Below the pieces are notes generated by a model that saw only the letters and a list, made by a program, of their open reading frames with translations, ran no database searches and was not told where the DNA came from. From the NCBI GenBank assembly GCA_031732875.1, contig JAVMKL010000033.1, forward strand, positions 1 to 44,874: DNA of 44,874 bases. The letters run 5' to 3'. Positions 33,556 through 41,872 of the stretch are shown here, in pieces; the first letter of the stretch is position 1, and the number at the start of each line of letters is the position of its first letter. The position numbers and the translations under genes are program-made. Source of the DNA: JAVMKJ01 sp031732875. GTDB taxonomy: Bacteria; Pseudomonadota; Gammaproteobacteria; Competibacterales; Competibacteraceae.

Positions 33556-36018
33556 TTGCTGTCGGCCCACAACTACAAGGACGCCATCGACGTCTACAAA
33601 CTGCTGCTGAAGCGCGAACCACAACTCGAGGCCGGCTGGCGCGAATCGCTGGCCACGGCCTACCTGGAACGGGCCAAGCAACTGGCCCAGAAAACGATGT
33701 ACCGGGAAGCCGCCGTTCTGTGGGAAAACATCCCCAGCCTGTGCGGCCAAGCCCCGCGACCCGACCTCTACATCGACTGGCTGCTGCGCGCTGGCCAATA
33801 CGCCAAGGCGATGAGCGCCCATGCCCACCACGCGGCCGCATTGCCCGCCGCCGGCGAACTCGAAACGCTGTTGGCCGCCTTGGCCCTGGCCGGGCAAAGG
33901 GAAGTGCTGCAAGCGCTGCTCCCGGAGACACCGCTGCGCCGGCAGATGACCGCCGCCCAGGCCGCGCTGCGCGCCTATGGCCAGGGCGAGGCCGACGCCG
34001 TCGTGCGCGAACATCTGCAAGCGATCTCCATTCGTTCGCCCTTCCGGGATCTGCGCCAGATCCTTGCCGGCCTGCCGAAACTGGAAACCGATCCGGCCGG
34101 CGCCCCGGCTCTGGTCGAACGCATTTCCCCGACGTCTCCTTATCACGACCTCGCCGAAGTCGTGCGCGCCTGCGCCGCCGGCGAGCCCATCCGCGCGCTG
34201 CTGGTGCTCGATCCGACCCAGCGCGAACTGGCCGGCGGTCTGCTCGGGCTGGATCCGCGTCAGCTCAAACTATTCCGGGAATGGGCGCGGCTGGGTGAAA
34301 AACCCGGCGACAAGGCGATATTCGACTTCATCGCGGCCAACCTGGCGGCGTTCGACCGCGAGCATGCCCGCCGCGCCTGTCTGGCGCTGCTGCCCGCCTA
34401 CACCCCGGGGCAATCCGTCTACGCCAAGCTGTTTGGGCCGCTGCCCTCGTTCGAAACGCGCCGCTTCCATGCCCTGCGGGCGGAACGGGAACACGACCTC
34501 GACGGCGCCTTGCGCCATTGGCGGGTCTGCGCCGACGCCCTGTCGAACGATGCCGGCAACCCGGATGGTCGCCTGATGGCGGCGCTCGTCCTGCGCCACA
34601 TGGCGGAACTGGCCGAGCAGGCCGACGACGTCCCCTGGGGCCCGCCGCCGAAAACGGCCGAATACCTGGAAGAAAGCCTGCGGCTCGATCCGGACGACCG
34701 CGACACCTACCTGCAATTGGCCAAGCTGCGCCAGCAGGAAGGCGACGACAAGGACTACTACCAGTGGGTGGAACGCGCGGTCAGACAGTTTCCCGACGAT
34801 CCCCAGGTGCTACTGACCGCAGTGGAAACCGCCACCGCCCGCAAAGCCTACAAAAAAGCCGCTGGCTTCGCCGCGCGAGTGCTGGAACTGGACCCGATCA
34901 ACAGCAAGGCCCGCAACATCCTGATCAACTCTCATCTGGCCCACGCCCGCAAACAGATCCGGGCCGGTAAATACGCGCTGGCGGGCAAGGAACTGGATAG
35001 CGCCAGCCAACTGGAGCGGGACAACGCCCGCAGCGGGATTGTCGAACTCAACCGGGGTCTGCTGGCTTACCAGCAACACCAGCGCGAGCGCATGAGGCAA
35101 TGGCTCCAGGAAGGCGTCCGCCTCGCCGGCAATCCGCTGTTGGGATGGCTGCGGCTGGCGGTGGAAACATCCCGCCTCAGGTTGGAGCCGACCTTTTTCC
35201 AACGCGATCTCGGTCTCGGCGATCCGCGCAAACTGACCGTCAGCCGTGCCGATCTGCTGGCCCTGACGCAACTGGTCAACGCCTACCGGGAGGAAGGCGT
35301 CGAGGATCTCAGGGCGGTGCTGGAAGATCTGGAAAAACCGCTGAAACGCGCGATCAAGCAGCTGACCGACGAAAACGACCTGATGTCGGTCTGCGAGTGC
35401 CTGCATCGGACGCCGCATCACGAACTGCTGGAGCACGCTGCTACTCAGGCGCTCGAACGGCACCCGAACCGACCGCTGTTCGTTTACTATCAGATTGTTG
35501 GCCGCGCCGAGGGCGACATCGAGGCGGTCAAGAATCGCGACTACGACCGACAGATTGTTGGCCGCGCCGAGGGCGACATCGAGGCGGTCAAGAATCGCGA
35601 CTACGACCGACTGGAGCAGGCCCTGAACCAGGCCGCCGCCGCCAAGGACCACCGCGCCGTCACTCAGATCGAACGATTCCTCAGCCAAGGGCCGCTCTCC
35701 CTGCCCTTCCCCGGGATCGGCGGCGGCCCGATGCCGATGCCGATGCCGATGCCGATGCCGATGCCGCCCAAAATGCGGAGTGAAATGGAAAACATCCGCA
35801 AGGAACTGGAGCGGCTGCCACCGGAGCTGCGGGACCGGATGCTGGACCAAATACTGGATACCCTACCGCCTGACGAGGACTTTCCGCCTGAATTGCAAAG
35901 GGCGCTCATGAAAGCCATGCTGCTCAGCGGCCAAGGTCTTGCGGACCTTCTGGACGAGTTAAGCGGCATCCCCCTGCCGCTCCCGGGTCGGGGCGGTCCC
36001 CGAAAACGCCGGAGTTGA
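33556..36018 (+). CDS. Large TPR-type protein of the Hsp70 operon (5' frameshift likely)
   Basis: An 820-residue uninterrupted frame, apparently soluble. It is rich in helical repeats with TPR-like spacing (for example AEYLEESLRLDPDDRDTYLQ near residue 375). The frame opens at a TTG, but an ATG at 33479 starts MRKPPPPPRFRLDDR in another phase. One missing base near 33523 would join the two into a 20-codon longer N-terminus continuing LTRELIARGEALL. Residues 646-665 are repeated perfectly as 666-685. Residues 726-737 are six Met-Pro units. The end is basic (RKRRS). It lies immediately before the J-like, GrpE-like and Hsp70 genes, so a co-chaperone or scaffold role is inferred. Confidence 0.75.
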   Translation: MLSAHNYKDAIDVYKLLLKREPQLEAGWRESLATAYLERAKQLAQKTMYREAAVLWENIPSLCGQAPRPDLYIDWLLRAGQYAKAMSAHAHHAAALPAAGELETLLAALALAGQREVLQALLPETPLRRQMTAAQAALRAYGQGEADAVVREHLQAISIRSPFRDLRQILAGLPKLETDPAGAPALVERISPTSPYHDLAEVVRACAAGEPIRALLVLDPTQRELAGGLLGLDPRQLKLFREWARLGEKPGDKAIFDFIAANLAAFDREHARRACLALLPAYTPGQSVYAKLFGPLPSFETRRFHALRAEREHDLDGALRHWRVCADALSNDAGNPDGRLMAALVLRHMAELAEQADDVPWGPPPKTAEYLEESLRLDPDDRDTYLQLAKLRQQEGDDKDYYQWVERAVRQFPDDPQVLLTAVETATARKAYKKAAGFAARVLELDPINSKARNILINSHLAHARKQIRAGKYALAGKELDSASQLERDNARSGIVELNRGLLAYQQHQRERMRQWLQEGVRLAGNPLLGWLRLAVETSRLRLEPTFFQRDLGLGDPRKLTVSRADLLALTQLVNAYREEGVEDLRAVLEDLEKPLKRAIKQLTDENDLMSVCECLHRTPHHELLEHAATQALERHPNRPLFVYYQIVGRAEGDIEAVKNRDYDRQIVGRAEGDIEAVKNRDYDRLEQALNQAAAAKDHRAVTQIERFLSQGPLSLPFPGIGGGPMPMPMPMPMPMPPKMRSEMENIRKELERLPPELRDRMLDQILDTLPPDEDFPPELQRALMKAMLLSGQGLADLLDELSGIPLPLPGRGGPRKRRS
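35491..35610 (+). repeat. Perfect 60-bp tandem duplication inside the TPR gene
   Basis: Bases 35491-35550 are repeated without any mismatch at 35551-35610. Each copy encodes the 20 residues QIVGRAEGDIEAVKNRDYDR. The reading frame is kept. Confidence 0.95.
35731..35766 (+). repeat. Hexanucleotide microsatellite (ATGCCG)x6
   Basis: Six exact ATGCCG units encode Met-Pro six times within a glycine/proline linker of the TPR-type protein. Slippage by whole units would keep the frame. Confidence 0.95.
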
Positions 36019-36020
36019 TC

Positions 36021-36326
36021 ATGCCGAGTCCCTTCGCCGTACTGGGCGTCGCCGAAACCGCCGACGACGCCGCCATCAAGAAAGCCTATCTGCAACAGGT
36101 GCGCGAGCACCCCCCGGAGCGCGATTCCGAACGCTTCCAGGCCATCCGCGCCGCCTACGAAGCCATCAAGACCCGACGGGATCGCCTCCGCTACCGCCTG
36201 TTCGGGCAGGAAATGCCGGATCTGGCCGGGCTGATGGCGTTCGCCCTGCAACCCGGCCCGCGCCGCCGCCCGACCGAGCAACAATTGCGACAATTTTTGA
36301 ACGGCCGCCTGACCGGCCAAAAATAA
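36021..36326 (+). CDS. Small J-domain-like protein lacking the HPD motif
   Basis: A 101-residue protein whose first 55 residues follow the J-domain pattern: SPFAVLGV, then helix II (AAIKKAYLQQVREH), then helix III (SERFQAIRAAYEAIK). The loop that should read HPD is H30-P31-P32-E33. HPD is the element that stimulates Hsp70 ATP hydrolysis, so activation by the normal mechanism is doubtful. The tail has a basic region and no zinc or substrate domain. ATG 36021 has GGAG six bases upstream; the TPR gene stops at 36018. It is followed closely by the GrpE-like gene. Confidence 0.8.
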   Translation: MPSPFAVLGVAETADDAAIKKAYLQQVREHPPERDSERFQAIRAAYEAIKTRRDRLRYRLFGQEMPDLAGLMAFALQPGPRRRPTEQQLRQFLNGRLTGQK

Positions 36327-36335
36327 AGACCTCTC

Positions 36336-37037
36336 ATGGACACCGAAACCACAGAACGCATGCTGGATCGCTTCCGCGCCTATCTGAACGAAGAGCCCGA
36401 AGCCGTCCCGGCCGAAACGAGTCAAGACAACCGGCGGACCGACCTGTATTCGCTGTTTGCCGAACTGGTGGCGCTGAAGAACGAGGTCCGGCTGGAATCG
36501 CGCCAGGTCAAGACCGCGCTGGACGAGTTCCGGGCGGTGTTCGAAACCTTGCAAGCCAGCCAAACCCAGCTTGCCGGCGAACTGGATCGCGCCCGCAACG
36601 CGCTGCCCGAACAGCGGCGGGCGGCCCTGAAGCCGGTGCTGCTGGAACTGGTGGATTTGCGCGACCGCCTGGAAGCCGGCCTGCGCGTCCTCCACAACTA
36701 CCGCCCCACGCTGCCGGGCCGGCTGTTGGGGGTGGGGCGGCGGGAACGCGTGCTGCTGCAAGCGATCACCGAGGGCCAGGACATCAGCCTGCGCCGTTTG
36801 GACCAGATCCTGAGCGCCCAGCAGGTGACCGCCTTGCATGCCCGAGGCCAGCCGCTCGACCCTCACATCATGCGCGCCGCCGAGTTGGACCACCGGCCGG
36901 ATCTGGCTAACGGCATCGTCACCGAGGAACTGCGCAAGGGCTACCTCTGGCGGGGCGAACTGCTGCGGCTGGCGGAAGTTCGGGTCAATCGCGGACCGGA
37001 CACCGATACCCCACCGGATGTCCCTCCCTCAAACTAA
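36336..37037 (+). CDS. GrpE-like nucleotide exchange factor
   Basis: A 233-residue protein with a long helical N-terminal region (about 40-120) and a C-terminal GrpE beta domain. The latter is marked by ARGQPLDPHIMRA near residue 168 and by GIVTEELRKGYLWRGELLRLAEVRVNRG. It should release ADP from the Hsp70 encoded 16 bases downstream. It differs from housekeeping GrpE by an insertion-like segment (about 120-150, PTLPGRLLGVGRRE), so it is probably a dedicated paralogue. Confidence 0.85.
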   Translation: MDTETTERMLDRFRAYLNEEPEAVPAETSQDNRRTDLYSLFAELVALKNEVRLESRQVKTALDEFRAVFETLQASQTQLAGELDRARNALPEQRRAALKPVLLELVDLRDRLEAGLRVLHNYRPTLPGRLLGVGRRERVLLQAITEGQDISLRRLDQILSAQQVTALHARGQPLDPHIMRAAELDHRPDLANGIVTEELRKGYLWRGELLRLAEVRVNRGPDTDTPPDVPPSN

Positions 37038-37053
37038 AGCGAGTCGCAATTTC

Positions 37054-38837
37054 ATGACTGAAAAAATCATCGGCATCGACCTGGGCACCACCAATTCCGA
37101 AGTGGCGGTGGTGGAAAACGGTCGCGTCACCGTCATCGACGCCAGCCCCGGCAACCCGATCCTGCCTTCCTTCGTCAGCCTCGCCGACGACGGCTCGATC
37201 CTGGTGGGGAACCGGCCAAGAATCAGTATGTCCTCTACCCGGAACGCACCATCAAGTCCATCAAGCGGCGGATGGGCAGCGCCGACCGGGTGCGAATGGG
37301 CGACGGCGACTACACTCCCCAGGAAATCTCCGCCATCATCCTGCGACGGCTGAAGACCATCGCCGAGGCCCATCTGGGCGGCTCGATTCAGAAGGCGGTG
37401 ATCACCGTGCCGGCCTATTTCTCCGATGCCCAGCGCCAGGCGACCCGGGAAGCCGGCGAGATCGCCGGACTGGAGGTAGTGCGGATCATCAACGAACCGA
37501 CCGCCGCGGCGCTGTCCTACGAAGCCAACCATCAGGGCCACAAGAAGGTGCTGGTCTACGATCTGGGCGGGGGCACCTTCGACGTGTCGGTGGTCGGCAT
37601 CAAGGACAACGTGGTCGAGGTGCTGGCCAGCCACGGCAACAACCATCTGGGCGGCGACGATTTCGACGCCCAGATCGTCGAGCACATCGTCGAACACCTG
37701 AAGGGACGGGGAGCGGACCCGACCGCGTCGCGGCGGGCGATGGCGTGCATCACCCGGGCGGCGGAAACCGCCAAGATCGCCCTGTCCGACCAGCCCTACA
37801 CCCGGATCGAGGAGGAATACCTGCTGGACCAGGCCGGCGCGCCGGTCAACCTGTCCCTGGAACTGTCGCGGGACGACTACGAAGACATGATCGCCGGCTA
37901 CATCGACGAAACCCTGGAGGCGGTGCACGTGGCGCTGAAGGGCGCCAACCTGACCGTGTCCGACATCGACGAGGTCCTGCTGGTGGGAGGCGCCACCCGC
38001 ACGCCGATCATCACCCGGCGGCTGGAGGAGGATTTGGATCTGACGGTGCGGGCCGAGGTTAACCCGGATTTGTGCGTCGCCACCGGCGCCGCCATCCAGG
38101 CGGCGATGCTGGCCGGCGAGACGGTCTCGGCGGTGCTGGCCGGCGAGACGGTCTCGGCGGTGCTGGTCGACGTCACGCCCTACACCTTCGGCACCAGCGC
38201 CCTCAGCGACCGGAACGGTATGCTCTATCCGTTTACCTACGTACCGATCATTCACAAGAATACTCCGATCCCGGTCACCAAGAGCGAGGTGTTTTACACC
38301 CATGTAGACCAGCAGAAAGCGGTGAAAGTAGATGTCTATCAGGGTGAGGATCCGGATGCTCTGAACAACATTCCAATCGGCGAGTTCATGGTGGAAAACC
38401 TGAGCAAAGTGCCGGCCGGCAATCCGATTATCGTGCAGTTCGCGCTGGACCTGAACGGAATCATGCAAGTATCGGCGCGCGAGAAGAACACCGGAATGGA
38501 GAAATCCATCCGCATCGACAACGTCCTGTCCCGCTTCCAGGAGGGCGAGTTGGAAACGGCGCGGGCGCGGGTCAACGCCCTGTTCGCGAGCGAAGAAACC
38601 GATGCGGGGCAACCTGCGGCAACAGCGAGTGGGGCTACCGATCACCAGCTTACGGTGCAGGTGCGGGCGCTGGTGGAAAAGGCCGAACGGCTGCTGGACA
38701 GCGCCGCCGCGGACGATCGCGAGGAGATGATCAATCTGATCGAGACCATCAAGGACGCGGTGAGCGGCGGCAACCTCGCCGCGCTGGCCGAGCCGATGGC
38801 CGCGCTGGCCGATATCCTGTTCTACCTGGAATCGTGA
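37054..38837 (+). CDS. Hsp70 (DnaK-like) chaperone, interrupted by a 1-base frameshift
   Basis: The protein would be about 594 residues if one base is restored. The first frame (from ATG 37054) gives IGIDLGTTNSEVAVVENG and runs correctly to about base 37209. Homology then continues in another phase as AKNQYVLYPERTIKSIKRRM and runs to the stop at 38837. Adding one G to the GGGG run at 37206-37209 restores VGEPAKNQY. Phosphate-2 (VYDLGGGTFDVSVVG) and adenosine (EVLLVGGATRTP) motifs are intact. A nine-residue tandem repeat (LAGETVSAV twice, 38109-38162) lies just before the interdomain linker. The C-terminal lid is short and lacks a disordered acidic tail. It is a DnaK paralogue rather than the housekeeping copy. 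Confidence 0.85.
38109..38162 (+). repeat. Perfect 27-bp tandem duplication in the Hsp70 gene
   Basis: Bases 38109-38135 and 38136-38162 are identical and each encodes LAGETVSAV. The second copy continues into LVDVTPYTFG, the start of the substrate-binding domain. Confidence 0.95.
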
Positions 38838-39118
38838 TGAAACGTTGCCCGGTCTGCCGCGCCCCGTTCAGGGACGCGCCGATCTGCTATCGTTGCGGCG
38901 CGGATTTGAGTCCGCTGTTGGCCATCGAAGCCGAAGCCGTGACGCTGGAGCGGCGGGCGGTGACCCTGCTGTGCGCCGGCGAACTGCTCGAAGCGCGCCA
39001 AGCCGCCGAACGGGCGCTGGCGCTTCAGTACAGTCCGCTGGCGCTCGCGATTCGCGACTTCACGCGCAAGGAACTGGTAACCAACGAGGCGCAGCTGTTC
39101 GAGCGGTTGCTGCAATAG
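38837..39118 (+). CDS. Small zinc-ribbon protein ending the Hsp70 operon
   Basis: A 93-residue protein. An N-terminal zinc ribbon has C4-x2-C7 and C17-x2-C20 (CPVC, CYRC). The remaining 70 residues form helices resembling a single helical-hairpin (TPR-like) repeat. The ATG shares one base with the Hsp70 stop (TGATG), so it is probably translated together with it. The function is unknown; the context suggests an accessory factor of the chaperone system. Confidence 0.75.
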   Translation: MKRCPVCRAPFRDAPICYRCGADLSPLLAIEAEAVTLERRAVTLLCAGELLEARQAAERALALQYSPLALAIRDFTRKELVTNEAQLFERLLQ

Positions 39119-39137
39119 CTTCGGCGGGCCATGGGGA

Positions 39138-39821
39138 TCAAGGCGCGGCTTGCCGCAATGCCTCCACGAATCCCCGGTGTTCCCCGCCCCCCAGTTCGCG
39201 TTGCTGGTCGGCCAGAACCCGGGCCAGGTCGCCATCGAGCAGGGCCGGGACGTTCAGCACCAATCCGGGAAATATCCGGCCGCGTAACAGTCCGTCCGTT
39301 GCCGGCTGGAGCGGCTGATAGTCGTCTTCCTCCAGAACGAACCACAAAATCCGCTTTTCGCGCACCAGCCACACCAGATATTCCCGCACCCCGTTGCGGC
39401 GATACACCTTGCGCTTGTCGTGCAGGTCGTGGGAAGCGCTGGTCGATGCGATCTCGACGATCAGTTCCGGCGCGCCTTCCAGATAATCGTCCCGACTGAC
39501 GCGGGAATTCCCACCCGCCCGTTCCGGCAGGCGCAGCAGGGCATCCGGCTGGAATTCGTTGTCGGCGTCCAGCCGCAACGTGGCGTTGTCGGCCAGGCGA
39601 ACGCCGGGAGTAGCGGCCATGTAGACAGCCAGCCAACCCATGACGAGCGCGTGCGGTTCAGCATGTTGTTCGAAATGCAGCGGCGAGGGCATGAAGACGG
39701 TTCCTTCGATCAGTTCGGCCTTTTTCAGTCGCGGCATGGCGTGGTACCGCCGCTCGAACTCCTTGCGGGTCAAGCAGTCGCCGTTTTCCAAAAAGGGGAC
39801 TTCCAGCGCCAAAGCGGACAT
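39138..39821 (-). CDS. Uma2-family (DUF820) putative endonuclease-fold protein
   Basis: A 227-residue protein with the PD-(D/E)xK-like core of the Uma2 family: an ELIEGTVFMPSP strand near 37, NEFQPDALL around 88, PELIVEIAS near 118 and a lysine-rich DLHDKRKVYRRNGVREYLVW. Such proteins are abundant in cyanobacteria and scattered elsewhere, and their biological role is unsettled. AGGA lies six bases before the ATG. Convergent with the Hsp70 operon and adjacent to an insertion sequence. Confidence 0.8.
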   Translation of the reverse strand: MSALALEVPFLENGDCLTRKEFERRYHAMPRLKKAELIEGTVFMPSPLHFEQHAEPHALVMGWLAVYMAATPGVRLADNATLRLDADNEFQPDALLRLPERAGGNSRVSRDDYLEGAPELIVEIASTSASHDLHDKRKVYRRNGVREYLVWLVREKRILWFVLEEDDYQPLQPATDGLLRGRIFPGLVLNVPALLDGDLARVLADQQRELGGGEHRGFVEALRQAAP

Positions 39822-39955
39822 GGTGGATTCCTGTCAGGTGAACGGTCGCTCCGATTTTGCGCAAGGCGCGGGGCGGATTCAAGCCCGTCCCGCAAGGTCC
39901 CGCGCGACGCAAATCCGGTGCGTATGGCGCTTTGCGCCAGGGTGGATTAACCTTA

Positions 39956-41019
39956 GGCTCAATATGGATTCCAGTCAGTTCGGTGCGTTATGCGACCAGC
40001 AACGTTAAGAGGGGGCTGAGCAGGCCTTTACCCCGGATGCGAACGTTATGCACGAACTGAAAGAAGCCCAAGTACAGCGGCAGTTTCTCCTGCGAGAGGC
40101 CGCGATGCGGTCGCAACCAGGAACGGAGTAAGGACCAAAAGCCCTCCAGGGTGTTGACATGAATTGCATGGAAGCCATCCCCGTCCTCGTCACGGGCGTA
40201 TTCACCCCGGCCATGACACACCGTATGATGATCAAAGCCCCAGTCCTTCAACGGGTTATAGATGGCATATTCATCGGTATGGACGCGCGTTCCCGGCGCG
40301 ATGAACGTCTGGATGAGGGGGCGAATCGTGGCCTGCCGGACATTCTCGACCATCCGGATGACCACCGCGCCACCCCGTTGAATCATGCCGAAAATCGGTG
40401 GCTTTTCGGTCGCCAAGGTTCCCCGACCCCGCGCCCCCTGCAACCGGCGCCGCCGACCCCGCCGGCCAGCGCTTCGCACCGCTTCCGGCTGTCCTTTGTG
40501 GCCGGCGATGACGTAAACCTCGTCGCATTCCACGTCCCCCGACAGGACCGATTCGGGTTGGCGCAGCACGATCCCGTCCCGCAGTTGCTCGGTCATCCGC
40601 TGCGTATCGCTGGGGTCCAACCCCAATTCCCGGGCGATCTGGGCATTCGAGAGGTTCAACCCCATGAAATACAGACACAAAACCCACACCGAGAGCGGTT
40701 GATGATGCCCCGCGAAGACCGTCCCCGTCAGATCGTCAAAGTAGCGCTCGCATCCCCGACAGCGATATTTCCGCCGCGCCGGTTGCGTCGTATCCCGCCC
40801 CTGCTTCGTCAGGGCGGCCGCGCCGCAGTGGGGACAACGGACCCCGTCGGCCCACCGCAACTGGCGAATCACCTCATAGCATTTATGGTCGTCCAGCAGG
40901 GTTTGAAGGGGGATCATCATCGGCGACCTTCGGTCAAAGGGGTTCGGTACCCGTTCAGTGTACCCGCCAACCTCCGCCGGCGCGATCCGGCCTCAACAGT
41001 CTGGAATCCATATTGAGCC
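39956..41019 (-). mobile_element. Complete IS1595-family insertion sequence (1064 bp)
   Basis: The terminal inverted repeats are identical over 19 bases: GGCTCAATATGGATTCCAG at 39956-39974 and its reverse complement at 41001-41019. One transposase gene fills the interior on the minus strand. The flanks are TAACCTTA on the left and AAAAAACA on the right, so the 8-bp target duplication usual for this family is not seen. An adjacent deletion or recombination between copies could explain this. Confidence 0.9.
39988..40920 (-). CDS. IS1595-family transposase
   Basis: A 310-residue transposase. The N-terminal zinc ribbon (CPHC at 30-33, CRGC further on) is typical of IS1595. The catalytic core shows Asp in DVECDEVYV, Asp in HTDEYAIYN and Asn in HVNTLEGFW, with downstream basic residues, the DDN-K type arrangement. 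The frame is intact from ATG 40920 to the stop at 39988, so the element may be active. Confidence 0.92.
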   Translation of the reverse strand: MMIPLQTLLDDHKCYEVIRQLRWADGVRCPHCGAAALTKQGRDTTQPARRKYRCRGCERYFDDLTGTVFAGHHQPLSVWVLCLYFMGLNLSNAQIARELGLDPSDTQRMTEQLRDGIVLRQPESVLSGDVECDEVYVIAGHKGQPEAVRSAGRRGRRRRLQGARGRGTLATEKPPIFGMIQRGGAVVIRMVENVRQATIRPLIQTFIAPGTRVHTDEYAIYNPLKDWGFDHHTVCHGRGEYARDEDGDGFHAIHVNTLEGFWSLLRSWLRPHRGLSQEKLPLYLGFFQFVHNVRIRGKGLLSPLLTLLVA

Positions 41020-41101
41020 AAAAAACAAAGGGCGCCGGCCCCATTTTCTCTGGCCCGGCCATATAAACCCGCCAATAACCAATAACACGAACCAGACCGC
41101 C

Positions 41102-41869
41102 ATGGAAATCTTCGTCTATCACACTCCCGATCAAGTCCCCGATCTAAGCCGGAAGGCCCGCAAGGGCGGACTCAGCCTCGACCTCCCCGCCTGCGCCATC
41201 GTCATCGACGTACTGCGCGCCACCACCACCATGGCGACGGCGCTCGAATCCGGCGCCGAAGCGATTCAAGTGTTCGACGACCTCGATGAATTATTCAAGG
41301 CCAGCAAGCGCTGGCCGGCGGAGCAACGGTTGTTGGCCGGCGAGCGCGGCGGCGAAAAGCTGGAAGGCTTCGATCTCGGCAACTCGCCGGCGGAATGCAC
41401 GCCGGAGCGGGTCGCCGGCAAGCGCCTGTTCATGAGCACCACCAACGGCACCCGCGCCCTGGAGCGGGTGCAGCGGGTACCGATCCTGCTGACGGCGTCG
41501 CTGACCAACCGGGCGGCGGTGGCGCGCTATCTGTTGCGGGAGCAACCGCACACCATCTGGATCGTCGCGGCCGGCTGGCGCGGCGGGTTTTCGCTGGAGG
41601 ACACCATCTGCGCCGGGGCCATCGCCTGCGCGCTCAGCGTCGAACGCGACAGCGACTGCGCGGGGGACGACGAATCCATCGCCGCCATGGCCCTGTTCGA
41701 GCAATGGCAGACCCGCTTGCCCCGCCTGCTGCGCTACGCCCACCACGGCCGCGGTCTGGCGGCGCTGGGCTGCGAGGAGGATCTGGATTACTGCGCCCGG
41801 ATCGACAGCGTCGACGTCGTGCCGCTGCAAGTCGAACCGGGGGTGCTGAAAGCGGCAGCGCTGGATTGA
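41102..41869 (+). CDS. comB: 2-phosphosulfolactate phosphatase (ComB family)
   Basis: A 255-residue Mg-dependent phosphatase that yields sulfolactate from phosphosulfolactate. Family motifs are visible: VIDVLRATTTM near 35, LGNSPAECTPE near 98, STTNGTRAL near 113 and GWRGGFSLEDTICAGAI near 160. ComB is known from coenzyme M synthesis in archaea and is widespread in bacteria that have no coenzyme M, where its role is uncertain. No comA or comC neighbour is present. It lies 82 bases after the insertion sequence, which may have replaced its original promoter. Confidence 0.88.
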   Translation: MEIFVYHTPDQVPDLSRKARKGGLSLDLPACAIVIDVLRATTTMATALESGAEAIQVFDDLDELFKASKRWPAEQRLLAGERGGEKLEGFDLGNSPAECTPERVAGKRLFMSTTNGTRALERVQRVPILLTASLTNRAAVARYLLREQPHTIWIVAAGWRGGFSLEDTICAGAIACALSVERDSDCAGDDESIAAMALFEQWQTRLPRLLRYAHHGRGLAALGCEEDLDYCARIDSVDVVPLQVEPGVLKAAALD

Positions 41870-41872
41870 ATT

